DNA of 64,000 nt from Arthrobacter sp. Marseille-P9274 (GTDB lineage Bacteria; Actinomycetota; Actinomycetes; Actinomycetales; Micrococcaceae). The stretch spans positions 434,001 to 498,000 of the forward strand of contig NZ_CAMPOV010000002.1 of the NCBI RefSeq assembly GCF_946892675.1. The letters are read 5' to 3'. Positions 26,371-34,919 of this stretch are shown piece after piece; the stretch's first letter is position 1; each line of letters begins with the position of its first letter. A model generated the notes under the pieces. That model searched no databases. It was not told the origin of the DNA and saw only the letters and a program-made list of their open reading frames with translations. The translations under genes and the position numbers were made by a program.

Positions 26371-26694
26371 ATGGAACAACTTTTGACGATCATGCCGACC
26401 CTGCTGACCGCAGCGGCACTCCTCATCACCTTTGCAGGGATGGCGTGGATCCGGGGACGGCAGAGGAAAGTCCTCGCCGAGGTCAGGGCCATGAGTGACA
26501 ACCAGCTGCGAGAGCTGCCCCTCGCCGACCTTGCCCGGAAACGCCTGAAGATCGGGTCGCTGAGAGGGCGTCAGCCGAAGAAAACATCCACATCGAAGTC
26601 CAGTTCTCCCGCATCAAGGACGCCCACTGAGGAGCTTGACCTACTGCCGCGGCGAATCAGTCGTGGCATGCCTAGCCGGCGAGCGTGCCGCTAA
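26371..26694 (+). CDS. Small membrane-anchored protein
   Basis: 107 residues: MEQLLTIMPTLLTAAALLIT forms an N-terminal membrane span, followed by a basic RGRQRKVL and a helical charged segment; the C-terminal 40 residues are Lys/Ser/Arg-rich and poorly structured. AAGGA precedes the ATG. No domain recognised, and the true 3' end may be affected by a frameshift since the tail has low-quality composition. The stretch 26695-26898 after it has no convincing gene. Confidence 0.5.
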   Translation: MEQLLTIMPTLLTAAALLITFAGMAWIRGRQRKVLAEVRAMSDNQLRELPLADLARKRLKIGSLRGRQPKKTSTSKSSSPASRTPTEELDLLPRRISRGMPSRRACR

Positions 26695-26898
26695 CCGTAG
26701 TTTTCCAGCGAGGCATCCCTGGCGAGTTCGGGGACGGCTGGTCCAGCCCGGGCGTCACGGCCTGATTGACTCCCACCGGGTCTTCCAGTTCCTGCTCGTC
26801 AACCAGCTGCCCTACGAACTCACCGTCCTGCGGGAGCCCGCACGGTGAGCCGGCCCGCAGTTCCATCCTGCCCGCTGATCGGAAAAGGCCTCTCGAGG

Positions 26899-27483
26899 TC
26901 AATGCACGAGCGTACTGAGCCAGATAATGATCAAGCCCAAGGCCGAGGTAGTGGCGGCGTTGAGCAGCCGGAGCGGCCAGCGTTTGCGACGCCGGGCGGC
27001 GTTGGCGTAGCCCAGCACAGCGAGGATCCCGACACCGACCCACAGGGCGACGTAATAGGCCACGTACTCGTCGAGTACTCCGGCTGTGGCCAGCAGCAGG
27101 AAGAAGGCCGGCAGGAGCATCGCAAGCACCATGCCGGCCGAATGCCGGGCGGTGTCTAGGACCGTAGCCCAGACCGCCTTGCGGGGGCGCTCGGCCGACC
27201 GATTGCCCGCAACCACACCGGAGTAAATGTGGGACAGCCAAAAAACGCCGACGGTACCGAGGGTGAACAGGAAGACTTCCAGGTCAGTCTCGTATTTCCA
27301 GCCGACGGCAATCAGGGCGCTGACCAGCACCGTGCCGTAGATGGCGTGCTCGGTTTCGTAGGTACGCAGCAGAGCGGCCGCGGGCCGGGCGACGCCGTGC
27401 GCGGCGCGCCGGGTCAAGCGGCGGGCACGTGATGGCAAGGTCACTGCGTCGGAATCGATCGCGTCAGGATTGGCACCGGCCAT
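26899..27483 (-). CDS. Membrane protein of unknown function
   Basis: 194 residues from ATG 27483, chosen because AAGGA lies 7 bases upstream. A charged N-terminal 50 residues (SRARRLTRRAAHGVARP) precede about five hydrophobic spans (for example YGTVLVSALIAVGWKY, LEVFLFTLGTVGVFWLSHIY, MVLAMLLPAFFLLLATAG). An RRRKRW cytoplasmic loop separates the last two. No family name can be given. It ends convergently with the small 26371 gene region. Confidence 0.7.
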   Translation of the reverse strand: MAGANPDAIDSDAVTLPSRARRLTRRAAHGVARPAAALLRTYETEHAIYGTVLVSALIAVGWKYETDLEVFLFTLGTVGVFWLSHIYSGVVAGNRSAERPRKAVWATVLDTARHSAGMVLAMLLPAFFLLLATAGVLDEYVAYYVALWVGVGILAVLGYANAARRRKRWPLRLLNAATTSALGLIIIWLSTLVH

Positions 27484-27599
27484 TGCTGTCCTTCGCACGG
27501 CTCTTGCCCCCACTTGATCCTACGGTAGCGGCCCGGGCTGCCGCGGTCCAGAGGACGCGTTATTTAGGCGCTGGTACCAGCCAATAGCCGCGCAAACAG

Positions 27600-27672
27600 T
27601 GGAGCCTAGGGGAATCGAACCCCTGACCTTTTCATTGCGAACGAAACGCTCTACCAACTGAGCTAAGGCCCC
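27600..27672 (-). tRNA. tRNA-Ala(CGC)
   Basis: On the minus strand a full cloverleaf begins GGGGCCT and ends AGGCTCCA; the acceptor stem includes the G3:U70 pair that identifies alanine tRNAs. D-arm AGCTCAGTTGGTAGAGC, anticodon loop TTCGCAA with anticodon CGC, and T-arm AGGGGTTCGATTCCCCT are all present. CCA is not encoded. Confidence 0.97.
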
Positions 27673-27730
27673 GAGTAACTGCGTAGATCATATGACCGCC
27701 GTGGCCGAATCACCAAAACCGAATGCAGCG

Positions 27731-27775
27731 AGACCCCCGCTCCATCCGGCAGGCATCCGGCTGGATCGGGGGTCT
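27731..27775. terminator. Terminator-like hairpin upstream of the Lrp gene
   Basis: AGACCCCCG (27731-27739) pairs with CGGGGGTCT (27767-27775), with further ATCC/GGAT pairing inside. It lies in the 287-base gap between the tRNA and the Lrp gene, where I see no coding region. What it terminates is unclear. Confidence 0.5.
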
Positions 27776-27940
27776 TCAGCTGTGAACAACCAGGTTGGAT
27801 CCTTGCGGGATCCGTCCACAGATCGTCGGCGGGGTGGGCCGGTTTCACTGCACCTTGGCGGGCGGAAGCTTGTGGCTCGTCCCGCGTTGCACCCAATTCG
27901 AGCACCACGGCAGCAATCGGTGCAATAGTTGCCTTATCGG

Positions 27941-27957
27941 TTGGTCAATCTGATCAA
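27941..27957. promoter_or_regulatory. Inverted repeat before the Lrp-type regulator
   Basis: TTGGTCA-ATC-TGATCAA is a near-perfect inverted repeat ending 2 bases before an in-frame ATG (27960). It is a candidate autoregulatory site and argues that translation starts further downstream, at TTG 27993. Confidence 0.45.
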
Positions 27958-27992
27958 CGATGAAGCGGGACACCGGACAGGGAGTGGTCAGA

Positions 27993-28454
27993 TTGCAGCA
28001 GCTGGACCCGACGGACCGCCGGATCATCCTTGCGTTGGATGAGGATCCGCGCATTCCGGTCATGCTGCTCGCCCAGAAGCTCGGGCTGGCGCGCGGCACG
28101 GTCCATTCCCGGATCGAGCGGATCAAGGCGGCGGGCATCCTCCGTCCCCATTCGGCGCGGATCCTCCCGGAGGCCACCGGACGAGGGGTGATGGCCATGG
28201 TGAGCGCGGAACTGGACCAAAGCAAGCTCAACAAGGCCGTCGAGGCGCTGCGAAAAATCCCCGAGGTCCTCGAATGCCATGCCCCGGCCGGCGACACGGA
28301 CCTGCTCATCCGGGTGGTGGCGAAGAGCCCGGACGATCTCTATCGGGTCAGCGAGGAGATCCGGCTCTGCCCCGGCATCACGCGGACTTCCACACAGATG
28401 TTCCTCCGCGAGGTGATCCCGTACCGGACCACGGGACTGCTCCAGGAGGACTGA
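27993..28454 (+). CDS. Lrp/AsnC-family regulator
   Basis: About 153 residues from TTG 27993. N-terminal helix-turn-helix (LDPTDRRIILALDEDPRIPV, LAQKLGLARGTVHSRIERIK) and a C-terminal RAM ligand-binding domain (VLECHAPAGDTDLLIRVVAK). TTG 27993 has GGGAG 8 bases upstream and gives the usual MQQLDPTDRR start; ATG 27960 lacks a ribosome site and abuts an inverted repeat. Such regulators sense amino acids. The target is unknown; the gene is followed convergently by a DUF456 gene. Confidence 0.88.
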   Translation: MQQLDPTDRRIILALDEDPRIPVMLLAQKLGLARGTVHSRIERIKAAGILRPHSARILPEATGRGVMAMVSAELDQSKLNKAVEALRKIPEVLECHAPAGDTDLLIRVVAKSPDDLYRVSEEIRLCPGITRTSTQMFLREVIPYRTTGLLQED

Positions 28455-28487
28455 GTCCGCAAGACCGGCCCCCGGAGGGGACGGCTG

Positions 28488-28985
28488 TCAGGCGAAGAAT
28501 TGCACCAGGACGCCGATGGTCCAGATGCTGCCGGCGGCAAACGCGCAGCCGAGCTCCACAATGATTCCGATCCCCATCGCCTTGAGGGCGACCCCGCTCG
28601 AGGTCAGGGCGCGGCCGAAGTCGCGCTGCCGGAGGAACTCGCTGAGCAGCAAGCCCGCCGCGAAGCCGATGAAGAGGCCCAGCACCGGGATCACGAACAT
28701 GCCCACCAGTCCCACGACAATGCCGACCACGATCGAGTGGTTGGGGATCCTGCGGGCCTTGAGCCGTTTCCCGGTCAGCACGGCGCTGGCCGTCATCCCG
28801 ATGGCCACCAGCACCGCGCCCAGTCCGAAGACGACCCAACCGACCGTGTTCTGCAGCACCAGCGCCCAGATCAGCAGGCTAATGGCGATGGTGATGCCGC
28901 CGGGCAGGACCGGAACCACGATGCCGGCGACGCCGACCGCGATGAGCAGTCCGCAGATGACGGTGGTGATGATCTGGGCTTCCAT
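28488..28985 (-). CDS. DUF456 membrane protein
   Basis: 165 residues with four to five transmembrane helices. The DUF456 pattern is visible: IAVGVAGIVVPVLPGGITIA near the N-terminus, KRLKARRIPNHSIVVGIVVGLVGMF and the duplicated VIPVLGLFIGFAAGLLLSEFL glycine-zipper-like block. It starts 9 bases after the stop of the upstream DedA-like gene, so the two are probably co-transcribed. Function of the family is unknown. Confidence 0.88.
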   Translation of the reverse strand: MEAQIITTVICGLLIAVGVAGIVVPVLPGGITIAISLLIWALVLQNTVGWVVFGLGAVLVAIGMTASAVLTGKRLKARRIPNHSIVVGIVVGLVGMFVIPVLGLFIGFAAGLLLSEFLRQRDFGRALTSSGVALKAMGIGIIVELGCAFAAGSIWTIGVLVQFFA

Positions 28986-28994
28986 ACGCCCAGC

Positions 28995-29492
28995 CTAAGC
29001 GGCTTCGCGGGCCTCTTCCGCCTTGGCGGCACGTTCGCGCCGCTTCCGGCGCCACAGCAGGAAGACCAGCACTCCCAGCAGCAGGATCGCAATAACGACG
29101 GCGGCGGCCGGCGAAGCGAGCACCAAACCCAGCCATGCGGCTACTGCCGCGAGGCCGACTGTGGCATAAACCACGGCCCAAATGATGCTGCCGGCCACAA
29201 CGGCGGGCAGGAAGCGGACCAGGTGCATGCGGGCGATGCCTGCGCTGGCAATCACCGCCGTCTGCAGGCCGATGGTGAGGAAGCACAGCGTCACGGCGAA
29301 CGGCCCGAACCTGTCCATCAGGCGTTCCGCGCGCTTCATCACCGGGCTGTCGAGGTGCTTCTCGAGGGACGTGCGGCGGGCACCGGCGGCGGCGCCGCGG
29401 CCCAGCCAGTAGGTCGCGTTGGAGCGGACCATGGCGCCGCAGAAGAGGGCGAGGATGGCCCATCCCAGCGGCAGCTCAAGGAAGATGTCCAT
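28995..29492 (-). CDS. DedA-like (VTT-domain) membrane protein
   Basis: 165 residues. The RFGPFAVTLCFLTIGLQTAV..AGIARM..RFLPAVVAGSIIWAVVYATVG stretch matches the SNARE-associated/VTT (DedA) domain, members of which flip phospholipids such as C55-P or PE. It is shorter than most DedA proteins (about 200 residues), and its N-terminal half is abbreviated. A short Arg/Glu-rich cytoplasmic tail follows the last helix. First gene of a pair with the DUF456 protein. Confidence 0.75.
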   Translation of the reverse strand: MDIFLELPLGWAILALFCGAMVRSNATYWLGRGAAAGARRTSLEKHLDSPVMKRAERLMDRFGPFAVTLCFLTIGLQTAVIASAGIARMHLVRFLPAVVAGSIIWAVVYATVGLAAVAAWLGLVLASPAAAVVIAILLLGVLVFLLWRRKRRERAAKAEEAREAA

Positions 29493-29523
29493 CGCCCTCC
29501 TTTCCGCGGATGCCGGCCCGTTA

Positions 29524-29542
29524 ATTCTACCGTCCGTAGAAT
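29524..29542. promoter_or_regulatory. Inverted repeat upstream of the DedA-like gene
   Basis: ATTCTAC-CGTCC-GTAGAAT, a perfect 7-5-7 inverted repeat about 32 bases before the start codon at 29492. Candidate operator; the binding protein is unknown. Confidence 0.4.
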
Positions 29543-29608
29543 CGGCCGGATGACCCCTCCGCGGCGGTAACGTCCTGCGCGGCGACGATTATTCCGCCGC
29601 TACGGCCC

Positions 29609-30874
29609 TTACCGCACGCCCTTGATCTTGACCACGAACACCGCTCCCAGCAATCCGATGACGGCCGCGAGCACGAACAGGGCCGTATAGCCGCCGAGGT
29701 ACAGCACCACGGGAGCCGCGACCAGCGGGGCGAAGACCTGCGGGGACGAGTTGGCGATGTTGATGACGCCCAGGTCCTTGCCGCGGTCGGCGGCGCTGGG
29801 CAGCACCTGCGTCAGCAGCGCGAAATCGACTGCGAGGAACATGCCGAAGCCGGCGCCCAGGACGGCGGCGGCGACCAGCGCCGTCGGCCAGGTCTGCCAA
29901 AGCGCCACCAGGATCGACGCCGTCGCGATGGTCGCGGCGGAGGCGATGACAAACGGCTTCCGCCGGTCGATCCGGTCGCTCCAGGGCCCGCCGATGACCG
30001 CGGTGACGATGACCATCAGCGCGTAGATGCCGGTCAGCAGCAGCACGCCGGCCGCCGGGTCGGGGTGCCCCACGGCGTCCTGCAGGAAGAAGAACAGGTA
30101 GAGCGTGAACAGGTTGTTGCCCAGGTTGACCAGGAACCGCGTCAGCCAGGCCCAGCCGAAGTCAGGGTGGCGGCGCGGGGAAATGTAAAAGCTCTTCAGG
30201 AACCGGCCCCAGGCAAACGGCGGACGCAGCGCCGGGTCCAGCGGCACATCACGGCCCTTCACCAGGAACATCACCACGCTCAGGAGCAGGAACACCGCGC
30301 AGTAGATGTAGCCGAGGACGAAGCCGCCGGCCAGGTTGGCCAGCACCGCCCCGAAGACGATGCCGACGGTCTGCCCCATGGCCGCCAGCCCGCCGACCTG
30401 GCCGCGCTGCAGCGCAGGGACCCGGTCCGGAATGCCTGCCGTCACCGCGGCGTAGGCGCCGTTGCAACCCGCCTGCACCAGGCACCAGGCCGCCACCATG
30501 ACGGCGATGGTCGGGGCGCCGGCCAGCAGGAGCAGGGCGGCAAAAGCCAGCAGCGCGCCGCCCAGCACCCAGGGCACCCGGCGTCCCAGCGCCGACGTCG
30601 TACGGTCGCTGAAGGCGCCGGCGATGGGATTGGCGACCAGCGAAACGGCGGCCCCGAAACCGGTGGCCAGCGCCAGGACGGCCTCCTTGTTGGCCGCATC
30701 GAAGGACTGGGCCTGCTGCGCGAGGAGCACCTGCAGCGGACCGAAGAAGGCCGCGTTGATGCCGACGTTGACGAGGATAACCCCCGTGATCCAGCCGGGG
30801 CCGACCCGCCGCGTCGGTTCGGCGAAGGCGGCCGCCGGCACCCCAGCGCCGGGCACCCCTCCGGGACTGGTCAT
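29609..30874 (-). CDS. Major facilitator superfamily transporter
   Basis: 421 residues with twelve predicted helices. The loop 2-3 motif SDRTTSALGRRVPWVLGGAL and its C-half counterpart GPWSDRIDRRKPFVIA mark the MFS fold; the first of these resembles SLC45/GPH-type sugar transporters. ATG 30874 has AGGAG 8 bases upstream and that site overlaps the stop of a 34-codon gene, so the two are probably translated together. The substrate is unknown. Confidence 0.88.
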   Translation of the reverse strand: MTSPGGVPGAGVPAAAFAEPTRRVGPGWITGVILVNVGINAAFFGPLQVLLAQQAQSFDAANKEAVLALATGFGAAVSLVANPIAGAFSDRTTSALGRRVPWVLGGALLAFAALLLLAGAPTIAVMVAAWCLVQAGCNGAYAAVTAGIPDRVPALQRGQVGGLAAMGQTVGIVFGAVLANLAGGFVLGYIYCAVFLLLSVVMFLVKGRDVPLDPALRPPFAWGRFLKSFYISPRRHPDFGWAWLTRFLVNLGNNLFTLYLFFFLQDAVGHPDPAAGVLLLTGIYALMVIVTAVIGGPWSDRIDRRKPFVIASAATIATASILVALWQTWPTALVAAAVLGAGFGMFLAVDFALLTQVLPSAADRGKDLGVINIANSSPQVFAPLVAAPVVLYLGGYTALFVLAAVIGLLGAVFVVKIKGVR

Positions 30875-30884
30875 GCGGGCGCTC

Positions 30885-30989
30885 CTAGATCCCGGCGAAC
30901 TGCATGATGAATCCCATGCCGACGCTAGCCACCATCGCGACGATGAGCAGCCAGACAATGGGCGTGCGGAATTTGCGCATAGTCTTCAT
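30885..30989 (-). CDS. 34-residue single-span membrane peptide
   Basis: 34 codons: MKTMRKFRTPIVWLLIVAMV then ASVGMGFIMQFAGI. A basic N-terminus is followed by one transmembrane helix. It lies between the SGNH hydrolase (ends 31018) and the MFS gene (starts 30874), with 10 bases to the latter, in one minus-strand operon. No strong ribosome site is seen, but position, composition and intact frame argue for a real gene. It may be an accessory peptide of the transporter (inference). Confidence 0.6.
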   Translation of the reverse strand: MKTMRKFRTPIVWLLIVAMVASVGMGFIMQFAGI

Positions 30990-31017
30990 GATCCACAAGT
31001 CTAGGTCCCCTGCGGGC

Positions 31018-31833
31018 CTATCCCACCGGGGCCCTTCCGGCCCGCTTGGCCAGCTTCTTCAAACCGTCGGAAACCTTGACCGGCTCCGGCCAGCGCGGCG
31101 GCAGGTTGTCCCCCAGCGTGACCCCGCGCAGCTTGCGGCCGAACATCGGCACGACCCATTCGTGCATCCAAGCCCGCTCGCGGCGCAGCATTTCCCGCCA
31201 GCCATAGCGCTCCATCGGCCCCAGCGGCCGGATTTTCAGGGTGTGTTCGACGCCGAGCAGCTCCAGGACCTGCGCGGCCATGTACTTGTGTCCGGCAGGC
31301 GACATGTGCAGCCGGTCGGAGTCCCACATCCGCTTGTCCTGGTAGGCGTCGAATGTCCAGTGGTCCACCAGCAACGCCCCGTACTTGCGCGCTATGGCCC
31401 GCACCGCCTCGTTGTACTGCCAGTTCCGCCGGCGCATCGGTTCCAGCACCGACGGCAGCATCACGTCGAACCCCGTGAAGAGCACCAGCCGGGCACCGGT
31501 CGATGCCAGCCGGGCCACGGCAGCCTCGTACTGCTCCAACAGCTCGTCCATGTCCTTGCGGATCTCCAGGATGTCGTTGCCGCCGGCGTAGAACGTGACC
31601 AGCGTGGGCTTCATTGCCACGGCCGGCTCCAGCTGGTCCGCTACGATCTGGTGCAGCCGCTTGCTCCGCACGGCCAGGTTGGCGTAGCGCAGCTCCGGAT
31701 CCTTCTTGGCCAGCTGTTTGGCCAGGCGGTCGGCCCAGCCCCGCACCCCGTTCGGGAACTTCTTGTTCCGGTCGCCCACGCCTTCGGTGAAGCTGTCCCC
31801 CAATGCGACGAATACCTCTGGCACCCGACCCAC
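31018..31833 (-). CDS. SGNH/GDSL hydrolase
   Basis: About 271 residues. GDSL-family esterase/lipase blocks: I with the nucleophile in VALGDSFTEGVG, III in YAGGNDIL, V in DRLHMSPAGHKYMA (catalytic Asp/His). GTG 31833 or GTG 31824 are possible starts; neither has a strong ribosome site. No signal peptide, so cytosolic. The C-terminal ~70 residues (RREMLRRERAWMHEWVVPM and the basic end) are an extension beyond the core. Followed by the 34-residue peptide and an MFS gene. Confidence 0.9.
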   Translation of the reverse strand: MGRVPEVFVALGDSFTEGVGDRNKKFPNGVRGWADRLAKQLAKKDPELRYANLAVRSKRLHQIVADQLEPAVAMKPTLVTFYAGGNDILEIRKDMDELLEQYEAAVARLASTGARLVLFTGFDVMLPSVLEPMRRRNWQYNEAVRAIARKYGALLVDHWTFDAYQDKRMWDSDRLHMSPAGHKYMAAQVLELLGVEHTLKIRPLGPMERYGWREMLRRERAWMHEWVVPMFGRKLRGVTLGDNLPPRWPEPVKVSDGLKKLAKRAGRAPVG

Positions 31834-31972
31834 GCTAACCGCGGACGGAAAAGGGCCGGGAAACTCAAGATGAATTCCCCGGCCACCGCCGGAATCCGGC
31901 CCGCCGGACGGCCGCGCTGCAGCCGCCGTCGCTGAACACGCGCGGCTTCCCGGCCCTATGCTTGGAGCCATG

Positions 31973-32836
31973 ATGCCGGATAAGACTCCCACCCCTCCCA
32001 CCATCGCCGTCACCGGTGCCTCCGGCCGGCTCGGCGGCGAAACGGCGCGCCTGCTCGCCGCCGAGGGGATCCCGCTTCGCCTGGTCCTGCGCGACGCCTC
32101 GCGCGCGCCTGCGCTTCCGGGAACAACGACGGCGGTGGCCAGCTTCGGGGACCCGGAGGCCTGCCGCCGGGCGCTGGAAGGCATCGGGACGGTATTCATG
32201 GTGTCAGCCGCGGAATCCGAAGACCGGCTGCAGCAGCACTTCAGGTTCATCGACGCCGCCATGGATGCCGGCGTCGAGCACATCGTCTACACCTCGTTCG
32301 CCGGCGCCGACCCCGATTCGACCTTCACCCTGGCGCGGGACCATTTCGCCACCGAAGAGAAGCTGCGGGAGACGGGGGCCAAGTTCACCCTGCTGCGCAA
32401 CAACTTCTACGCAGACATCCTGCCCGACTTCGCGGACCGGGACGGGGTGATCCGCGGGCCCGCCGAGGACGGGCGGGCGGCGTTTGTGGCCCGGTCCGAC
32501 GTGGCCCGCGTGGCCGCCGCGATCCTGCAGCAGCCCATCCCGCACGCCGGCTTCACCTACAACCTCACCGGCCCCGAGGCCCTCACGCTGGCGGAGGCCG
32601 CGGCCATCCTGACCGAGGCCACGGGACGGCAGCTGAGCTTCCACAATGAGACGGTGGAGGAGGCCTACGCCTCGCGCGCACATTACGGCGCCCCGGCATG
32701 GCAGCTGGATGCCTGGGTCAGCACCTACACCGCGATCGCCCGCGGCGAGCTCGCCAAAACCACCAACGACGTCGAACTGCTCACGGGCCAGGCTCCGCTC
32801 AGCCTGCACCAGTTGTTCTCGCAGCCCTTGAACTGA
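31973..32836 (+). CDS. NmrA-like NAD(P)-binding reductase
   Basis: 287 residues of the atypical SDR/NmrA group. The N-terminal TIAVTGASGRLGGETARLLA is a GxxGxxG dinucleotide site; HIVYTSFAGADPDSTF replaces the classical SDR triad region; TLLRNNFYADILPDF is typical of NAD(P)H azoreductase/quinone-oxidoreductase-like members. ATG 31973 is preferred (GGAG 5 bases upstream) over the adjacent ATG 31970. Convergent with the CitE-like gene. Substrate unknown. Confidence 0.88.
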   Translation: MPDKTPTPPTIAVTGASGRLGGETARLLAAEGIPLRLVLRDASRAPALPGTTTAVASFGDPEACRRALEGIGTVFMVSAAESEDRLQQHFRFIDAAMDAGVEHIVYTSFAGADPDSTFTLARDHFATEEKLRETGAKFTLLRNNFYADILPDFADRDGVIRGPAEDGRAAFVARSDVARVAAAILQQPIPHAGFTYNLTGPEALTLAEAAAILTEATGRQLSFHNETVEEAYASRAHYGAPAWQLDAWVSTYTAIARGELAKTTNDVELLTGQAPLSLHQLFSQPLN

Positions 32837-32868
32837 CGCCGGGGTGGCCTCAGCGGGGCGGAACCGGC

Positions 32869-33714
32869 TCAGGCGTTCCAGAGTCCGTAGGAATCCGCGA
32901 GCGAGGAGATCTTCTCGGCGCGGGCCAGGCGGGGCAGGTAGGAGCCGTCGCCCACCACGGCCCCGGCGGCGTGCGCATTCAGCAGCTCGTGCGCCCAGCG
33001 GATCTCGGACTCGCTCGGAGAGAGGCCCTTGTTGATGGTGTCCGCCGCCTCGAGTAGCAAGCAGAGCTTCCCCGTCATGCCCATCGATGCCGTGACCTTG
33101 CAGGCCTCCAGCAGGTCTTCGCCCAGCATTCCGACGCTCGGTCCGTCGATCGGGCCGGGGAGCTGGCCCACTCGGGAGGCGATCACGAGCCGCGAGCGCG
33201 CATAGGCGAGCGCCATCGGTTCGTCGCTGGCGCCCGTGTCGCGGCGGAAGTCGCCGACGCCGAACGCCAGGCGAAAGGTCCCGGGGGCGCTGGCGATGGC
33301 CGTGGCGTTCTCGATGCCGACGGCGGATTCGATCAGCGCGACCACCGGCGTGCCCGCATTCAGCCGCATGGCCGTGTGGGTCACCTGCTCCGGACGCTCG
33401 GTCATCGCGAGCATCACGCCGCGGAGGCCCGGCGCCTTGGACAGCGCGGCCAGGTCATCGGCCCAGTAGTCGGTTTCCATGCCATTGACCCGGACCCAGG
33501 CGGTCATGCCGTTCGACAGCGCTTCGACCACACGCTCCCGGGCCTCGGCCTTGCCCGCCGCGGGGACTGCATCTTCCATGTCGAAGATGACGGAGTCGGC
33601 TTCGGAGGCAAGGGCAGGGGCGAAATTGGCTTCGTCGGCAGCCGATGCCAGGAGCCAGGAACGGGAGAGCTTCGCCGGCAGTGCTGCTGCGCGGCGGTTT
33701 CTGATCGTGGGCAT
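32869..33714 (-). CDS. CitE-like HpcH/HpaI-family lyase
   Basis: 281-residue TIM-barrel protein of the citrate-lyase beta / malyl-CoA lyase group. Key residues: SVIFDMEDAVP (45-51), R75 (WVRVNG), E129 (VALIESAVGIENA) and D155 (FGVGDF), the last two being metal ligands. Stand-alone CitE-like proteins without citD/citF act as CoA-ester lyases or thioesterases; no partner genes are here, so the substrate is open. The C-terminus GLWNA is close to the family's usual end. Confidence 0.87.
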   Translation of the reverse strand: MPTIRNRRAAALPAKLSRSWLLASAADEANFAPALASEADSVIFDMEDAVPAAGKAEARERVVEALSNGMTAWVRVNGMETDYWADDLAALSKAPGLRGVMLAMTERPEQVTHTAMRLNAGTPVVALIESAVGIENATAIASAPGTFRLAFGVGDFRRDTGASDEPMALAYARSRLVIASRVGQLPGPIDGPSVGMLGEDLLEACKVTASMGMTGKLCLLLEAADTINKGLSPSESEIRWAHELLNAHAAGAVVGDGSYLPRLARAEKISSLADSYGLWNA

Positions 33715-33914
33715 ATACAGAGCCTACTTAACCCTCGCCCGCCCTGCTAACACGAGGGCGGTACTCTGCGGCCAACGTCACCTCCGGAAAGGCGCCGCCG
33801 GATAGGCTTTGGCAACCACCGCCGTCGCGGCCGTCTCCTCGCGGCTCTGTCGTCCATTTGCGCCGCGGGTTAGAGCCCCGGTGATGGGGGAGCCGGTGGA
33901 TTAGGGTAGGTGCT

Positions 33915-34325
33915 ATGGCGCAGCTGAAACCCCGCACCACGGACGCCCTGCCGGAGACCGAATCCCGGCGGCTCGCCCGCGCTCTGGGCGAAAGCGACGA
34001 CGTTACCGTCTTCGTCAATGGCACCACGGTGAAGCTGCCCGCCGAAGCACGGGACGCCGTCGTCGATGTCCTGCGCCGCCTGGCCGACGGTGACGCCGTC
34101 ATGGTCAGCTCCGCCGAGGGGCTGCTCAATACTTCCCAGGCGGCCGAGGTTGCCGGGATCTCCCTGACGTACATGCGGAAGCTAACCGACTCCGGCACCA
34201 TTCCGGTCGAGTACCGCGGCACCCACCGGCGGATCCGGCTGCGCGACGTCCAGGCCTGGCTCGAGTCGCGCGCGCAGAAGCAGCGCGAGCAACAGCAGCC
34301 CGGGCAGCGGCCCGCAGACCCTTAG
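33915..34325 (+). CDS. Excisionase-type HTH DNA-binding protein (antitoxin-like)
   Basis: 136 residues. The C-terminal half holds a MerR/excisionase helix-turn-helix (LLNTSQAAEVAGISLTYMRK, then IPVEYRGTHRRIRLRDVQAW). The N-terminal half (VTVFVNGTTVKLPAEARDAVVDVLRRLADGD) resembles antitoxin-type regulators that usually precede a PIN-domain toxin. No PIN gene follows; the next gene is a MarR-like regulator. It therefore looks like an orphan antitoxin or a stand-alone regulator. Confidence 0.8.
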   Translation: MAQLKPRTTDALPETESRRLARALGESDDVTVFVNGTTVKLPAEARDAVVDVLRRLADGDAVMVSSAEGLLNTSQAAEVAGISLTYMRKLTDSGTIPVEYRGTHRRIRLRDVQAWLESRAQKQREQQQPGQRPADP

Positions 34326-34402
34326 CCGCCGCCGCTTCCGATGGAGTATGCTGGTTCATCCTGGTTAAGCAGTAGCCGGATCCTTTCGTCTTTAAGGAAT
34401 CC

Positions 34403-34864
34403 GTGGATCTGCACAACCCGCCCGCCGAATACGGCGCCGGTTCCATTCTTTACCTCCTCACCGCTGCCGCCGCCGCCCTGGAAGGCACCGCGGACGAGGC
34501 GCTGGCTCCGCTGGGCATGAACCGGCAGTCACTGAGCCTGCTGGAAAAGCTCGCGGGCGGCCCGCTGAGCGCCGCCGAGCTCACCCTCCTCGCAGGTTCC
34601 CCGGGCGAAGACATCAAGGCGGTCCTGTCCAGGCTGGAGTCCCGCGGCTACGTCGACCGGCCGCGTTCGGCCGGACGGAGCACCGGATACGTACTGACGG
34701 ACAAGGGGCGCCGCGCCGCCGCAGCCGCCCAGCTGGCTGTCGGCCGTGCCACCCACGTCGCCGGCGCCGCGCTGCCGGAGCTGCGGCCACAGCTGGCGGC
34801 GCTGATCGAAGCGTTGGAGTCCACCGGCCGAGGTGAGGAACCCCACGCCGCGGACGAGGAATGA
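34403..34864 (+). CDS. MarR-family regulator
   Basis: 153 residues from GTG 34403 (AAGGA upstream). Winged-helix core: MNRQSLSLLEKLAGGPLSAAELTLLAGSPGEDIKAVLSRLE, then wing RGYVDRPRSAGRSTGYVLTDKGRR. Long flanking helices for dimerisation. It lies 55 bases upstream of an FMN reductase gene on the same strand, which could be its target. Effector unknown. Confidence 0.82.
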   Translation: MDLHNPPAEYGAGSILYLLTAAAAALEGTADEALAPLGMNRQSLSLLEKLAGGPLSAAELTLLAGSPGEDIKAVLSRLESRGYVDRPRSAGRSTGYVLTDKGRRAAAAAQLAVGRATHVAGAALPELRPQLAALIEALESTGRGEEPHAADEE

Positions 34865-34919
34865 ATCCCCCGGGCCTCCGGTTGTCATCCGTGTACCAAC
34901 CACTTGGCTTAGGAGATTC

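Noticed and set aside
26636-26848. Short plus-strand frame after the small membrane protein
   Set aside because: TTG start, no recognisable domain, poor composition; possibly a gene remnant but not supportable.
27600-27672. tRNA-Ala as an integration site of a mobile element
   Set aside because: No integrase, no direct repeat of the tRNA 3' end and no change of gene character on either side were seen.
27692-27928. 78-codon plus-strand frame between tRNA and Lrp gene
   Set aside because: No ribosome site, and it runs through a terminator-like hairpin.
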